Source: Aureococcus anophagefferens
Taxonomy: Eukaryota; Sar; Pelagophyceae; Pelagomonadales; Pelagomonadaceae
Length of the DNA stretch: 64,000 nucleotides
Assembly: GCF_000186865.1 (NCBI RefSeq)
Contig: NW_008705565.1
Location: forward strand, 2,288,796-2,352,795
Reading direction: 5' to 3'
Position numbers and translations under genes: made by a program. Of this stretch, positions 46,085 to 55,679 are shown piece by piece (within the stretch, counting starts at the first letter, position 1; each line of letters begins with the position of its first letter). Below the pieces are notes generated by a model, which saw only the letters and a program-made list of their open reading frames with translations, was not told the origin of the DNA and did not search any database.

Positions 46085-49000
46085 TTAAAACTCGGACGCG
46101 GGCACGGTGTGCGCGTGGGTCTGGTCGCCGACGTGGTGGCCCGCGTGGCTCGCCGCCGGGCGCCAGGCCGGCCGGTGGTCCGGCGCCCGGGGCGCGCGCT
46201 TCTTCGGAAGCGCGTGGATGGGTGCGTCGTCGTCGGAGGACGCCTCGGACTCCGAGTCGATGCCAAGGAAGTGCTTCGCGGCGTTTCGGAGCGCGTTCGC
46301 CCGCGACGGAAAGCCCTTGCGGTCGATCATGTCGACGACGCCTCGCAGCGCCGCGAGGCGCTCGGCCGCGTCCGCGCGGCGGTCCGCGTCGCGCGCCGTC
46401 GCGACGAAGAGCTGGCCGAGGTGGAACCAGTCCACGTCGAGGTCGTCGAGCGTGTCGGGCGCGTCGAGCTTCGCCGCCTTGCGCAGGGGCTCGAGCACCG
46501 CCGGCGGCACGCGGACGCGGCCCGCGGGCCGCCCCGCAAAGTAGGCCGCGCCGAGCCGCGGCTTGCGCGCCGGCGACCCCCGCAGGACGACGGGGTCCAC
46601 GTCGTCGCGCAGGAGCGTCACGCGGGCGGCGCGGCCGACGGCCGCGACGGCCGCGGCGCCCGCGACGTTGCCGTCGCGCGGCGCCGGGCCGCGGTCGAAC
46701 TCGTCGACGCCCCGCGCGACGGCGCGCCAGCTGCTCGCCGTCCCCGCGTCCAACGCCTCGCGCAGCGCCGTGCGGCAGCGCAGCGCCCGGCGCCGCGCGT
46801 CGAGCTCGTCGCGCGTCGGCTTCATCTTGCTCCGCAGGACGCCGTCGTCGCCCGGCGGCGGCGGCGCCGCCGCGCGGGGCGGCGCGGGCGGCACACACTC
46901 GTCGTCGCCGGGCGGGAAGAGGTCGTCGAAGCCCGCGTAGTCCGTGACGTCGTCGCTGAAGTCGAGCGGCGTCGACGCGACGAAGCGCCGCGGCCCCGCC
47001 AAAATCGCCTCGAGGCGGTTCTGGTGGGGGTGGGGCGCCCGCGGCGCCGCGGGCGCCGGCGCGTGCCGGTGGGGCGCGGGCGCCGGCAGGGCCTCCGCGA
47101 CCGCGGCCCACTTGCGGACGCGCGCGAGGTCTGTCGTCCGGAGGTAGCGGTCGTGCTGCTCCAGAAGCGCGTCCGCGCGCGCGGCGCGGTCGGGCTCCTG
47201 GCGCCGCCAGGCGTCGAGCGCCCCCGGCGCCTTGAGCGTCAGCAGCGCGTCGTACTGCGCCACGTCGAAGTCGTGGGGCGCGTCGAGGAGCTTCCGCTCC
47301 GCCTCGGCGAGCGTCGCCGCGCCTGGGCAGCACAAGAGTGATTCAACGTCGCTTCAACGTGAGTGTTCCGCGCGCGCGCGTTACGAAAAAGACATCCACG
47401 CTTCGAGACCGTTCCGAGAGATGATCGCTCGTCCAAAAATCAGCCGAAATGAGTGGAAAATGGCCGAGATCGGAGCCTTTGAAGTTGGGAATTTCGCTCT
47501 CTTGTGCTGCCCTGCGCCGCGCCCATCGTCTTCTCCACCGCCGACCGCGCCTGCCGGGGCCAGCGGCCCGCGATGCCCGTGAGCCCCGTCTGGCGCGTCG
47601 ACTCCGTGTCCGCGGCGAAGTGGCCCATGGCCGCGCGGCGCAGCGTCGTCGCCTGCTGCGCCGCGGCGGACAACTGCGCGACGACCATGGGCGGCCGCGC
47701 GCCGCAGAGGCGCCGCGCGGCCGCGAGCGCGGACCCGAGGAGCGCTAACGCCTGGGCGGCCTCGTCGGTCTCCGACGCCGCCGCGGCGTCCAATGCCTCC
47801 AGCAGGAGCCGGCAGGCCTCGCGCGTCCGCGCGAAGCGGTCGATGGCCGCGGCCTCCTTCCGCGCGGCGTCGCGCGCGCGGCCCTCGGGCCCGTAGACGT
47901 CGACGTCGTCGTGGGCGCGCGGCGCCACGCGGAAGCGGCCGTCGGGCTCCCGCGCGCCCTGGAGGCACGTGTGCGTGTCGCCCACGGCCTCGAGGACGAG
48001 CTTGACCGCCGCGTCGATCGCGTGCCACCGCTCGTCGCGGAGCGCGTGGCGGCAGCTCAACACGAGCGCGCCGACGGACGCGCGGCGCTGGAGGGCCTTG
48101 TAGGACCCGGGGAGGGACCCGTGGCCCTCGTAGAGCAGCTCCAGCGCGTCCAACAGGGTCTTCGCGTCCCTTAACGCGACGCCGGCGTCGTGCCGGTGGT
48201 CGTCGACGCGGCTCGGCTGGCAGTAGGCCTTGGCCATGGCGTCGAGCGCCGCCAGCACGTCGTCGCAGTCGCGGCCCAGGGCCCGCTTCGGATCCTTGTC
48301 CGCGGCGAGACACTCCGTCGCGAGGTCCGCGCCGAGATGGCCCGCCAAATCGAGCCGCGCGCCGCACTCGCGCACGAGCGTCTCGTAGCGCACGCAGGTC
48401 AGCTCCGCGACGGCCCGCGGGCTGTGGCGCACGTAGGCCGTGCCCGAGCCGATGGCGTTGAGCGCCCGGGCCACGGACTTTTCCGGCTCGGTTTCGCCGC
48501 CGCCGCCGTCCTCCGCGGCGCCGGCCTCGGGCGCGAAGCGGATGACGCGCTTCGCCGGCGGCGCGTCGAGGTTCAGCGTCTGCGTGCCGAAGGTCACGGC
48601 GGGGCCGTCCGCGGGCACCTCGTCCTCGGCCTCCGTCTCCGTCGTCGACGCGTCGACGGCCGCGGCGTCGCGGACGGCGTCCGCGGCGACGCGCATCGCC
48701 GCGGGCAGGTCCGGCACGCCGGAGCCCCGCGCGCCCCTCGCGACCATGGTCGCGCGGCGCACGACCGTCGCCACGAGGACGCCCTCGCCCGCTTTGCCGC
48801 CGCGCTCCCCGGCGCGCGCCGTCCGCGCGTCGAGGTCGCAGAGGACGCTCTGCGTTGTGCTCGCGCGCCCGCGGCGCGCCGCCTCGCCGCGCGCGAGGAA
48901 GCCGAGGCCCGACGCCCGCTTCTTCGCCCGCTGGCGGAAGGTGCGCTTCCGCAGCGGCGCCGCGAGCGCCGCGAAGAGCGGGTCGAAGTCGTCGGCGGCG

Positions 49001-51285
49001 ACGTCGAGGAACGCGTCGCCCTGCGCCAACGCCAGGCCGTCCCAGTGGCCGCCGGCCACGGCCTCGCGAAGCAGGAGCATGGCCGCCGCGACGTCGACGC
49101 GCCGCGCCATGACGTCGCGCGCGGCGCCGTCGACGGCGTCGAGCACCGCCCGCGCGTCGCCGAGCGCCGCGCGGAGCCGCTTCACGCTCCAGAAGGCCGC
49201 GGCGCCCTCCGCCGCGGCGAGCGCGTCGACGGCGTCGCCCACGGCCGCCTTGACGGCGTCGGCCCTGTCGGCCTCGTCGCCGTCGTCCGTTAGGCCGCCG
49301 ACGAAGTCGTCGTGGTCCGCGTCCAAAAAGACGTCCACGGGCGCGACCGTCGGGTAGCGCGGGTCGAGGCCCTCCAGGAAGTCGGGCCGCGTGAAGAGCA
49401 GCTCGTCCTCGGCGTCGCCGTCGCCGTCCGCGCGCGCGACGCGCCGCGCGGGCCACGCCGCGAGCGCCTCCGCGAGCTCGCGCGACGCGAGCATGAACGT
49501 CGCCCACTGGAGGACGAGGTCGAGCTCGCGCGCGTCCTCGGGCCACGCGTCCCCGTCCTCGCGCTGCCGGGCGGCGCAGGCGTCGAGCTCCGCCTTGGCG
49601 CGCCGCGCGTCCTTGAGGTTCGCCAGGTGGCGCCGCTGGAGCGCGCGCTTCGCGCGCCGCAGGTTCCGCAGCGCGTCGAGGGCCTCCGCGTCCTTCTCCG
49701 CGTCCTTGTCCGGACCCAGCACGTAGACGAGCTCCGCGCCCTGCGCCGCGTCCCGCAGGTCGTCGACGAGCTGTTTCTGCGCGTCGGGCGCGAGCGCCCG
49801 CACGTCGTCCGCGTCGCCGAGCCGTAGACCCGTCGCGTCGCCGCGCACGGGCGACGCGTCGAAGGCCTTGAGCAGCCGCGCCTTGGCCTGGTCCCGCTCG
49901 ACGACCGCGGCCCGGTAGAAGGCGATCTCGTCCGCGACGAGCGCCGTCGCGTCGCGGATGGCCAGGTGCATGCCGTCCTCGGCGCCGAAGCGCAGCTCCA
50001 GCGCGCGCGCCTCCACGTCCGTCTCGAAGGTCTTGACGAGCCGCAGGAACACCTCCCAGTCGCGCCGCGCGAGCTCCGCGCGGATCGCGGCCACGCGGTG
50101 CGCCGTCGCGAGCAGAGCGGCGGCTTCGCGCGTGAGCCGCGCGCCGACGGGCTCGGCCTCGCAGGTCAGGTCGAGCCGCAGCAGCTGCGCCTTCGACGCC
50201 TCGTCGTCGAGGCACCCGACGAGCGCGACGCGCTTCCTCCGGTGCTCCGGCGCGGGCTCGCGCCACTCGACGACGCACGCGGGCGGCTGGAGCGCCTTCC
50301 GCAGGCCCCGGCGCCGCTTCCGGTCCTCGACGTCGTCCCGCGCGAGGCGCATCTCGCCGCGGCACAGGGGGTGGGGGAACCTGGAGTCGGTCTCGTCGTG
50401 GTCGTAGGTCAACCCGCCGGGCCGCGCCTCCGCGCGCCGGAGCACGGCCTCCGCGGACGCCGTGCCGTCGTCGATGCTCCGGCGCACGTCCTCGGGCACG
50501 AGGTCCTTGACGTCCGTGAACTTCGTCGCGAAGACCTCCATCATCGCCGAGCTGCCCTCGTCGGCGCTCGCCGCCCGGGCCGTCGCCTCGACCTGCTCCT
50601 GCACGGCCTGCATGCTCTGCGTGCGCTGGCGCGGTCGCGTCTCCTCCGCGGCGGCCTCGTCGTCGGGCTCCGGGTCGAGCCAGCGGTTGCCCCGCAGGGC
50701 GCGGCGCAGCGCCAGCAGCGTGCGGCCGCTGCGCAGGTAGACGTCGATCGTCGCGTCGGCGGCGAGGTCGGACCGCCTCGCGAGGCGCTCGCACGTCGCG
50801 CAGGCCTTCTCGAGCTGGCCGTCGCTGATGTCGCCGACCTCGACGGCGCCGACGTAGCCGCTCAGGCGGCCGTGGCTCAGGGCGCGCTCCATGACGAGGC
50901 CGATGGTCCGCCGGTCCAGCGCCGCGCGCACCGCGACGCACTCGCGCCGGAGGATGTTTCGCGTCTCGTGCTCCGTCTTCGAGACCTTCGTCCGCGCCTC
51001 GAAGGCCGTCGGGTCCGTCGCCGGCGCCTCCTCCTCCGGGCCCAGCAGGTCCAGGGCGAACTCGACGGCCTCGCCGGCGGCGTCCCAGTCCTTGGCGGCC
51101 AGCTTCTCGCGCATGGCGAAGATGGCCTCGGCCTGGCGGTACAGGCTCTCGGCGTTGATCTCGTAGGGCGCCGTCGGCGCCTTCTTCGCCCGCAGCCGCC
51201 GCATGACCTCGAGCGTCTCCTTGAGCTTCGGGTTCGACACGCCATCGCTCGACGCCACGGCGAGCGCCGGCGCGACGTCGTCCAT
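46085..51285 (-). CDS. Very large helical protein, unknown, two exons
   Basis: Exons 51285-47523 and 47322-46085, 1,666 aa. It starts MDDVAPALAVASSDGVS and is dominated by charged helices and short TPR-like segments (LYRQAEAIFAMREKLAAKDW, ATIDVYLRSGRTLLALRRAL, RRDWEVFLRLVKTFETDVEA). The last 350 residues include AAYFAGRPAGRVRVPP and a tail ending HVGDQTHAHTVPASEF. There is no signal peptide, membrane segment or enzyme motif. A cytoskeletal or ciliary scaffold is possible but is inference. The single intron is introner A5 (47522-47323). Minus-strand frame continues upstream to 52263 as a shadow of the SRP40 gene; ATG 51285 was chosen because it sits in the 81-bp divergent spacer before 51367. 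Confidence 0.65.
47323..47514 (-). mobile_element. Introner, family A, copy A5 (192 bp), GC donor
   Basis: Plus-strand ends ctgggcagcacaagagtg and ctctcttgtgctgccctg; perfect duplication cgccgcgc (47315-47322, 47515-47522), reading gcgcggcg in the gene. The intron 47522-47323 uses a GC donor, phase 1, and splicing gives EKTMGAATLAEAE. The interior is in the same sense as A2 and A4. Confidence 0.94.
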
Positions 51286-51366
51286 CGGCTGCCCGGAGCT
51301 GTAAAAAACGTCAACATCGATGAGTCCATGCAGCTCTAAAAACTGGCGATCACTCGCGTCGTCGAG

Positions 51367-52284
51367 ATGGCGTCGGTCAAGCCCTCGCAGCTCGTGCACA
51401 GCGTGCACGCCTACCTCGTCGCCGCGTCCTACCCCAAGGCGGCCAAGGCCCTGAAGAAGGAGGCGCTCCTCGACGAGGCCGGCGGCGACGTCCTCGTCGA
51501 GCTCGCCGTCGCGTGCAAGACCTGGGCGAAGAAGCACCCGGAGGCGTCCGCCGACGACCTGCCGCGGAGCGTGCACGCGTTCCTCGGCGCCTGCCAGCTC
51601 GCGAAAAGCGCGAAGGCGCTGAAGAAGGAGGCGGCCGTCGACGGCGACGGCGCCGTCGTGCCGCTCCTCGACGCCGCCGCGCTGCACCTCAAGAAGCAGA
51701 AGAAGGCCGCGAAGAAGGCCGCCGCCGCCGAGGCCGCCGCCGCCGCGGCCGCGCCGCCGAAGAAGGCGAAGAAGAAGGGCAGCGCCGGCGCGCGCGCGGC
51801 CGCCGCGGAGGAGCCCGAGGAGCCCGAGGTCGTGCCCGAGAAGAAGAAGAAGAAGGCGAAGAAGCGCAAGCGGAGCGCGTCCGAGGACGAGCGCCAGGAC
51901 GCCGCGCGCCGGTCCGCGGAGAAGGCGAAGCGCGACGACGCCGCCGACGCCATGGCCGCGTGGCTCGCGAAGAACGAGGCGACGCCGAAGGTGAAGTCGC
52001 CGAAGACGCCCGGCAGCGCGCGGAGCCCCGGCACGCCCTTCGAGCGCATCGACAACGAGAAGTGGATGGGCGCCATCAAGGACGACCGCCTCAAGGACAA
52101 CTCCTACGAGGGCACGTACGGCGACGGCGGCTGGGGCGCCAAGGCGAGCCAGAAGCTCGTCCAGGTCCGCGGCAAGGACTTCCGCCACGAGAAGACGAAG
52201 AAGAAGCGCGGCGGCTACCGCGGCGGCACCGTCGACATGGGCTCCAACTCCATCAAGTACCACTACTCCGACGACGACGAGTGA
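51367..52284 (+). CDS. LisH-domain, SRP40/NOLC1 C-terminal domain protein
   Basis: A 305-aa protein. An N-terminal LisH motif (QLVHSVHAYLVAASYPKAAK), a second similar helix-turn (SVHAFLGACQLAKSAKALKK), a long Lys/Ala/Glu-rich centre (KKKKKAKKRKRSASEDE) and the conserved SRP40 C-terminal domain: TPFERIDNEKWMG, DNSYEGTYGDGGWGAKASQ, LVQVRGKDFRHEKTKKKRG, GSNSIKYHYSDDDE. Yeast Srp40 and human Nopp140 are nucleolar chaperones for snoRNP and rRNA processing, so a nucleolar role is expected. The last 20 codons and the 3' flank are tandemly duplicated downstream. Confidence 0.88.
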   Translation: MASVKPSQLVHSVHAYLVAASYPKAAKALKKEALLDEAGGDVLVELAVACKTWAKKHPEASADDLPRSVHAFLGACQLAKSAKALKKEAAVDGDGAVVPLLDAAALHLKKQKKAAKKAAAAEAAAAAAAPPKKAKKKGSAGARAAAAEEPEEPEVVPEKKKKKAKKRKRSASEDERQDAARRSAEKAKRDDAADAMAAWLAKNEATPKVKSPKTPGSARSPGTPFERIDNEKWMGAIKDDRLKDNSYEGTYGDGGWGAKASQKLVQVRGKDFRHEKTKKKRGGYRGGTVDMGSNSIKYHYSDDDE

Positions 52285-52425
52285 GCCGCGCGTCGTAACT
52301 TGGCTCGAACCTTAGCTCCCGCAGGCGGCACCGTCGACATGGGCTCCAACTCCATCAAGTACCACTACTCCGACGACGACGAGTGAGCCGCGCGTCGTAA
52401 CTTGGCTCACAACTTAGCTCCCGCA
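52222..52425. repeat. 102-bp tandem duplication across two convergent 3' ends
   Basis: Units 52222-52323 and 52324-52425 are almost identical; the main differences lie near 52310 (ctcgaacc against ctcacaac). The unit covers the last 20 codons plus stop of the SRP40 gene and, on the other strand, the end of the secreted Cys-rich gene (its TAA is 52416-52414). The second copy of the SRP40 end is preceded by cccgcag, a possible splice acceptor. Confidence 0.95.
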
Positions 52426-53160
52426 GGCGCGCGCGTCGCAGGCGCCGCCCGCTTCGAGCGTGAAGTTGCAGAGGCCCGCGAGGTTCGGTGCCGTCGCCTC
52501 GGAGACGACGCAGGCCTCGCAGGCCGCCGGCGACGGCGCGACCTCGCCGCAGTCCATGCAGGGCACCTCGAGCGCCGCGTCGCACGCGGATTTCGCGCAC
52601 GCGTCGGCGAGCGCCGTCGCGCCGGCGGCGCCCCGCGCCGCCGGCCAGCAGCCCGCGCAGCCGCAGCCGGCGAAGTCGCGGAGCCCGGCGGCGCAGGCGA
52701 CGCAACCTTGAACCGCGTACGCGAAGTCCGTCGCCGGCGTCGTCGTCGGCACCCAGCTGCACATCTTCAGGGACCAGAGGGCGTCGCAGTCGTCGCAGTC
52801 GGGCGCGCAGGCGCCGGCCGCGGCGAGGCGGTACGCGCTCCAGACGCCCGGCGCCGCGGACTGGCACGCGAACGGCTCGAGGAAGCCGCTCTGCGCGTTC
52901 GCGCGGCCGCCGCAGGCCGCGTCCGAGTCCCAGTAGTCGAAGACGAGCTCGCCCGTGGCGCCGTCGAACTCGGCCTTGACGCCCTGCCGCGCCGACGTGG
53001 GGCTGCCGAGCTCGCACCGACCGAGCTCGTGGCTCGTGAGGATGGAGCAATTCGCCGTGCAGTTGGCGTCGGAGCAGGCCAGCAGCTGGACGAACGACGC
53101 TGCCCTCGCCTCGACGACGACGAGCGAGGCGACGAGGAGCTGCGCTGCGAGGCAGCCCAT
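52414..53160 (-). CDS. Secreted Cys-rich protein, unknown
   Basis: A 248-aa protein with signal peptide MGCLAAQLLVASLVVVEARA. About 30 Cys, many paired (CSDANCTANC, CAPDCDDCDALW, CVACAAGLRDFAGCGCAGC, CMDCGEV), suggest a disulfide-stabilised extracellular protein. There is no transmembrane tail. I recognise no domain. The stop lies within the 102-bp tandem duplication shared with the convergent SRP40 gene. Confidence 0.65.
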   Translation of the reverse strand: MGCLAAQLLVASLVVVEARAASFVQLLACSDANCTANCSILTSHELGRCELGSPTSARQGVKAEFDGATGELVFDYWDSDAACGGRANAQSGFLEPFACQSAAPGVWSAYRLAAAGACAPDCDDCDALWSLKMCSWVPTTTPATDFAYAVQGCVACAAGLRDFAGCGCAGCWPAARGAAGATALADACAKSACDAALEVPCMDCGEVAPSPAACEACVVSEATAPNLAGLCNFTLEAGGACDARACGS

Positions 53161-53314
53161 CGAGCAGCTCTTGCGAGGCAGCCCAGACTCGCCGCGATTG
53201 AAGCCGACAGCAACTTCGACAGCACGATCACAGCAAGTGCACATCAACGAGATGTCTCCGAGGGTGCGCCGCGACGTGCGGGACGCCCTGGGGCCTGGCG
53301 TGTAGAACCCACGT

Positions 53315-53851
53315 TTACTTGGCGTCCTTCGCCCCGCGCGCGTCGTCGCGCTTGCCCTCGTCTTTGGACTCGGGCGAGACGTCGGGCCGCGCGGCGACGT
53401 TGTGCTTCGCCCGCTCGACGCACATGGACACGAAGCACCTGCGACGACGGGGGCGCGTCGGGCGCGTTTCAAGAGAACGACGCCGCGCGCCGCGCTTGTA
53501 GTCGCAGGACGCGACGAAGACGTCGAGCATCGCGTCGGCGACCGGGTCGCGGCCGCTCGCCGCGTCCTCGCAGAGCGCGAAGAGCGCCGCCGGCGTCGTG
53601 CGCTTCCGGTCGCAGAAGTCGTCGACGACCCGCTCCAGGAGATCCTGGTAGTCGTGGTGGAACTTCGTGTACTCGAGGTCGTGCTCCTCGGTCTGCGACT
53701 CGTAGAGCTTCAACTTGGGGTCGAAGAAGAAGGACGCGCGGTCCAGGAACTGCTCGAGCTTCGCGTTGAGCGCCGGCTCCGAGAGCTCGACGAACAGGTC
53801 GCGGAGCAGCGGCTCCTGGATGCTCTCGAAGAGCGGGCGCATGGCGTCCAT
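53315..53851 (-). CDS. BART-domain protein (ARL2-binding/CFAP36-like), two exons
   Basis: The N-terminus MDAMRPLFESIQEPLLRDLF, ALNAKLEQFLDRASFFFD and EEHDLEYTKFHHDYQDLLE matches the BART fold (F...I...L; ENKLEYT.IF..Y..LIE), which binds ARL2/ARL3 GTPases; CFAP36 is ciliary. Exon 1 is 53851-53496 and exon 2 is 53438-53315, 159 aa. The 57-nt intron 53495-53439 has a GC donor and CGCAG acceptor; removal gives FVASCDYKCFVSMC, which continues the BART helix. The intron is also open in frame, so an unspliced 178-aa form would be possible. Tail is basic and disordered. Confidence 0.65.
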   Translation of the reverse strand: MDAMRPLFESIQEPLLRDLFVELSEPALNAKLEQFLDRASFFFDPKLKLYESQTEEHDLEYTKFHHDYQDLLERVVDDFCDRKRTTPAALFALCEDAASGRDPVADAMLDVFVASCDYKRGARRRSLETRPTRPRRRRCFVSMCVERAKHNVAARPDVSPESKDEGKRDDARGAKDAK

Positions 53852-53931
53852 CGCGGCGCGGGCGGGCAGCCCCTTTGAAACGGCACCGACGGAAGGTGCA
53901 CTGCATGTGCACACGCCGGGGGTCCTTCCTC

Positions 53932-55617
53932 TTACAGCTCGGGCCGCGGCGGCGGGGGCGGCGGCAGCGTCGGCTCGGCGCCGGACGCCTCGGCGAGGGC
54001 GACGTGCTCCGCGTCCGTCGTGTGGGCGCCGGCCCAGGAGCTCTGGGCGTCGTCGTCGTCGTAGACGGGCTGCGTCAGCGCCCAGAGGCAGACGTAGGTC
54101 GTGTGGAGCGTGCCGCCGACGTCGACGTCGTAGTTCCGGTTCTGCTTGGCCGACCGGACCGCGTCCTGGTCGTAGGTGTCGCCGAAGGTGCCGTCGGCGT
54201 TGCGCCGCGACGCGACGTAGTCGCGGCCCTGGAGGTAGAGCTCGCCGAGCGCGAAGTCGACGGAGCCGTCGTCGCCGCGCCGCGCGCGGACCCCCAGCTG
54301 GCCGAGGTTGACGACGTACTCGCAGACGATGTCGAGCTCGTCGCGTTTGACGTGGAGCTTCAGCAGGTCCACGACCGTCTGGAGCGCGTAGGCGAAGTAG
54401 CGCGCGGCCCGCGGCTCGTCCGGCGCGGCGCGCTTCGCGAGGCCGCCGGTCGCGTCGCGTCCGTAGGCGACGTCCGCGGGCGCGAGGAAGGGGAAGGGGA
54501 AGCGGCCGTCGTCCGTCAGCGCGAAGATCTCGTGCGTGATGTCGTAGGGCCGGTCGCGGCTGAGCATGTACCAGCCCAGGGGCTCCCGGCGGTGGATCAA
54601 CGTCGTCTCGAACGTCGCGGCTTCGAAGCCGTTGAGCTCGAGCGCGGACGGCAGCGCGTCGAAGGACGCGTCACCGCGCGACGCGAGGCCGTCGCCGGTC
54701 CTGTCGTCGCGGCCCTCGGCGTTGTACTGGCCCTCGACGTAGAGCCCCAGCGCCCGGAAGAGCTTGACGAAGTTGAGCCGCTGGTCGATGCCGCGCGTCT
54801 CGAGATGCCGCCAGACCTCCGCGACGTGCTTCTCGATCGTCCGCCGCCACCGGACCATGAGCGCCGGCTCGGACCGCTGGAACCCGAGCTCCGTGTGGGC
54901 GCACAGGTAGTGGGCGCGCATGTAGGACATGCTGTCCTGGCGGAAGCGCCACGAGTCGCGCGGGAACGACGTCCACGCGTGGTACCCCGCGGAGCCGAGC
55001 GCCCTCGGGACGACCTCGCGGACGCGCTCGAGGGCCGCCGTCGCCGTGCGCGCGTCGCCGCGCGCCACGGCGAGGCGCTGCAGGTCGAGCCACTCCGTGA
55101 AGTGCTTCACGCCCTTCATGCCCAGCGAATCCCGGACGCGCTCCGGGTCCGTCGCCGCGCAGCGCTCGTAGGCCCACCGCGACGCCGCGGCGAGCATGGC
55201 CGACACGCTCACCGCGGCGCCGGCGGGCTTCTTGTAGGTCCCGCTCGCGTTCCGCGGCGGCGCGGCCGCCGCGAGCGCGACGGCGCCGCGCGCGTCGATC
55301 GCCGCGAGCTCCCGGCGCGCCGCCGCGAGCGCCCGCTGCGCGGCGGCGGCCTCGCGCTGCGCCTGCGCCGCCCGCGCGTCGCCGGAGTGCGTCACCTGCG
55401 GGATGAGCTCCGCGCCGTCGGACGTGGCGCCGCCGTCCTTGTAGAGGGCCTGGGGCGGGGCGAACCGCGGCGGAGGCGTCGCGCCGCCGCCCTGCTGCTG
55501 CCGCCAGGCCTGCTGCGCGCGCTCGAGGATGTGCGGCGGCACGCCGCTCGTGCCCGTCCGCTGCGCCGCGGCGGCCGCGAGGAGGAGCGCGCGCACGAGG
55601 TTCGACCCAGCCATCAT
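53932..55617 (-). CDS. Secreted protein, unknown, possibly alpha-helical toroid
   Basis: A 561-aa single-exon protein with signal peptide MMAGSNLVRALLLAAAAA. After a coiled coil (QREAAAAQRALAAARRELA) a large soluble domain starts at about residue 130. It has aromatic, repeated helical blocks (WAYERCAATDPERV, SMSYMRAHYLCAHTELGF, PYDITHEIFALTDDGRF, NVGGTLHTTYVCLWAL-like) in the style of alpha/alpha-toroid proteins. No catalytic motif is recognised. Ends in an acidic stretch and Pro run. Confidence 0.6.
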   Translation of the reverse strand: MMAGSNLVRALLLAAAAAQRTGTSGVPPHILERAQQAWRQQQGGGATPPPRFAPPQALYKDGGATSDGAELIPQVTHSGDARAAQAQREAAAAQRALAAARRELAAIDARGAVALAAAAPPRNASGTYKKPAGAAVSVSAMLAAASRWAYERCAATDPERVRDSLGMKGVKHFTEWLDLQRLAVARGDARTATAALERVREVVPRALGSAGYHAWTSFPRDSWRFRQDSMSYMRAHYLCAHTELGFQRSEPALMVRWRRTIEKHVAEVWRHLETRGIDQRLNFVKLFRALGLYVEGQYNAEGRDDRTGDGLASRGDASFDALPSALELNGFEAATFETTLIHRREPLGWYMLSRDRPYDITHEIFALTDDGRFPFPFLAPADVAYGRDATGGLAKRAAPDEPRAARYFAYALQTVVDLLKLHVKRDELDIVCEYVVNLGQLGVRARRGDDGSVDFALGELYLQGRDYVASRRNADGTFGDTYDQDAVRSAKQNRNYDVDVGGTLHTTYVCLWALTQPVYDDDDAQSSWAGAHTTDAEHVALAEASGAEPTLPPPPPPRPEL

Positions 55618-55679
55618 GCTCTACGGCGCCGGCCGAAATTGCAGGGAAACACGAATCCGGAGCTCATGTTGACATGATT

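Noticed and set aside
51286..52263. Upstream extension of the 1,666-aa protein on the minus strand
   Set aside because: It is antisense to the SRP40 gene, whose LisH and SRP40 domains are clear; the extension is low complexity and a good ATG lies at 51285.
53439..53495. Reading straight through as coding (no intron) in the BART gene
   Set aside because: The 19 added residues are Arg-rich and interrupt the BART helix, while splicing gives a natural DYKCFVSMC continuation. Kept as a possible alternative form.
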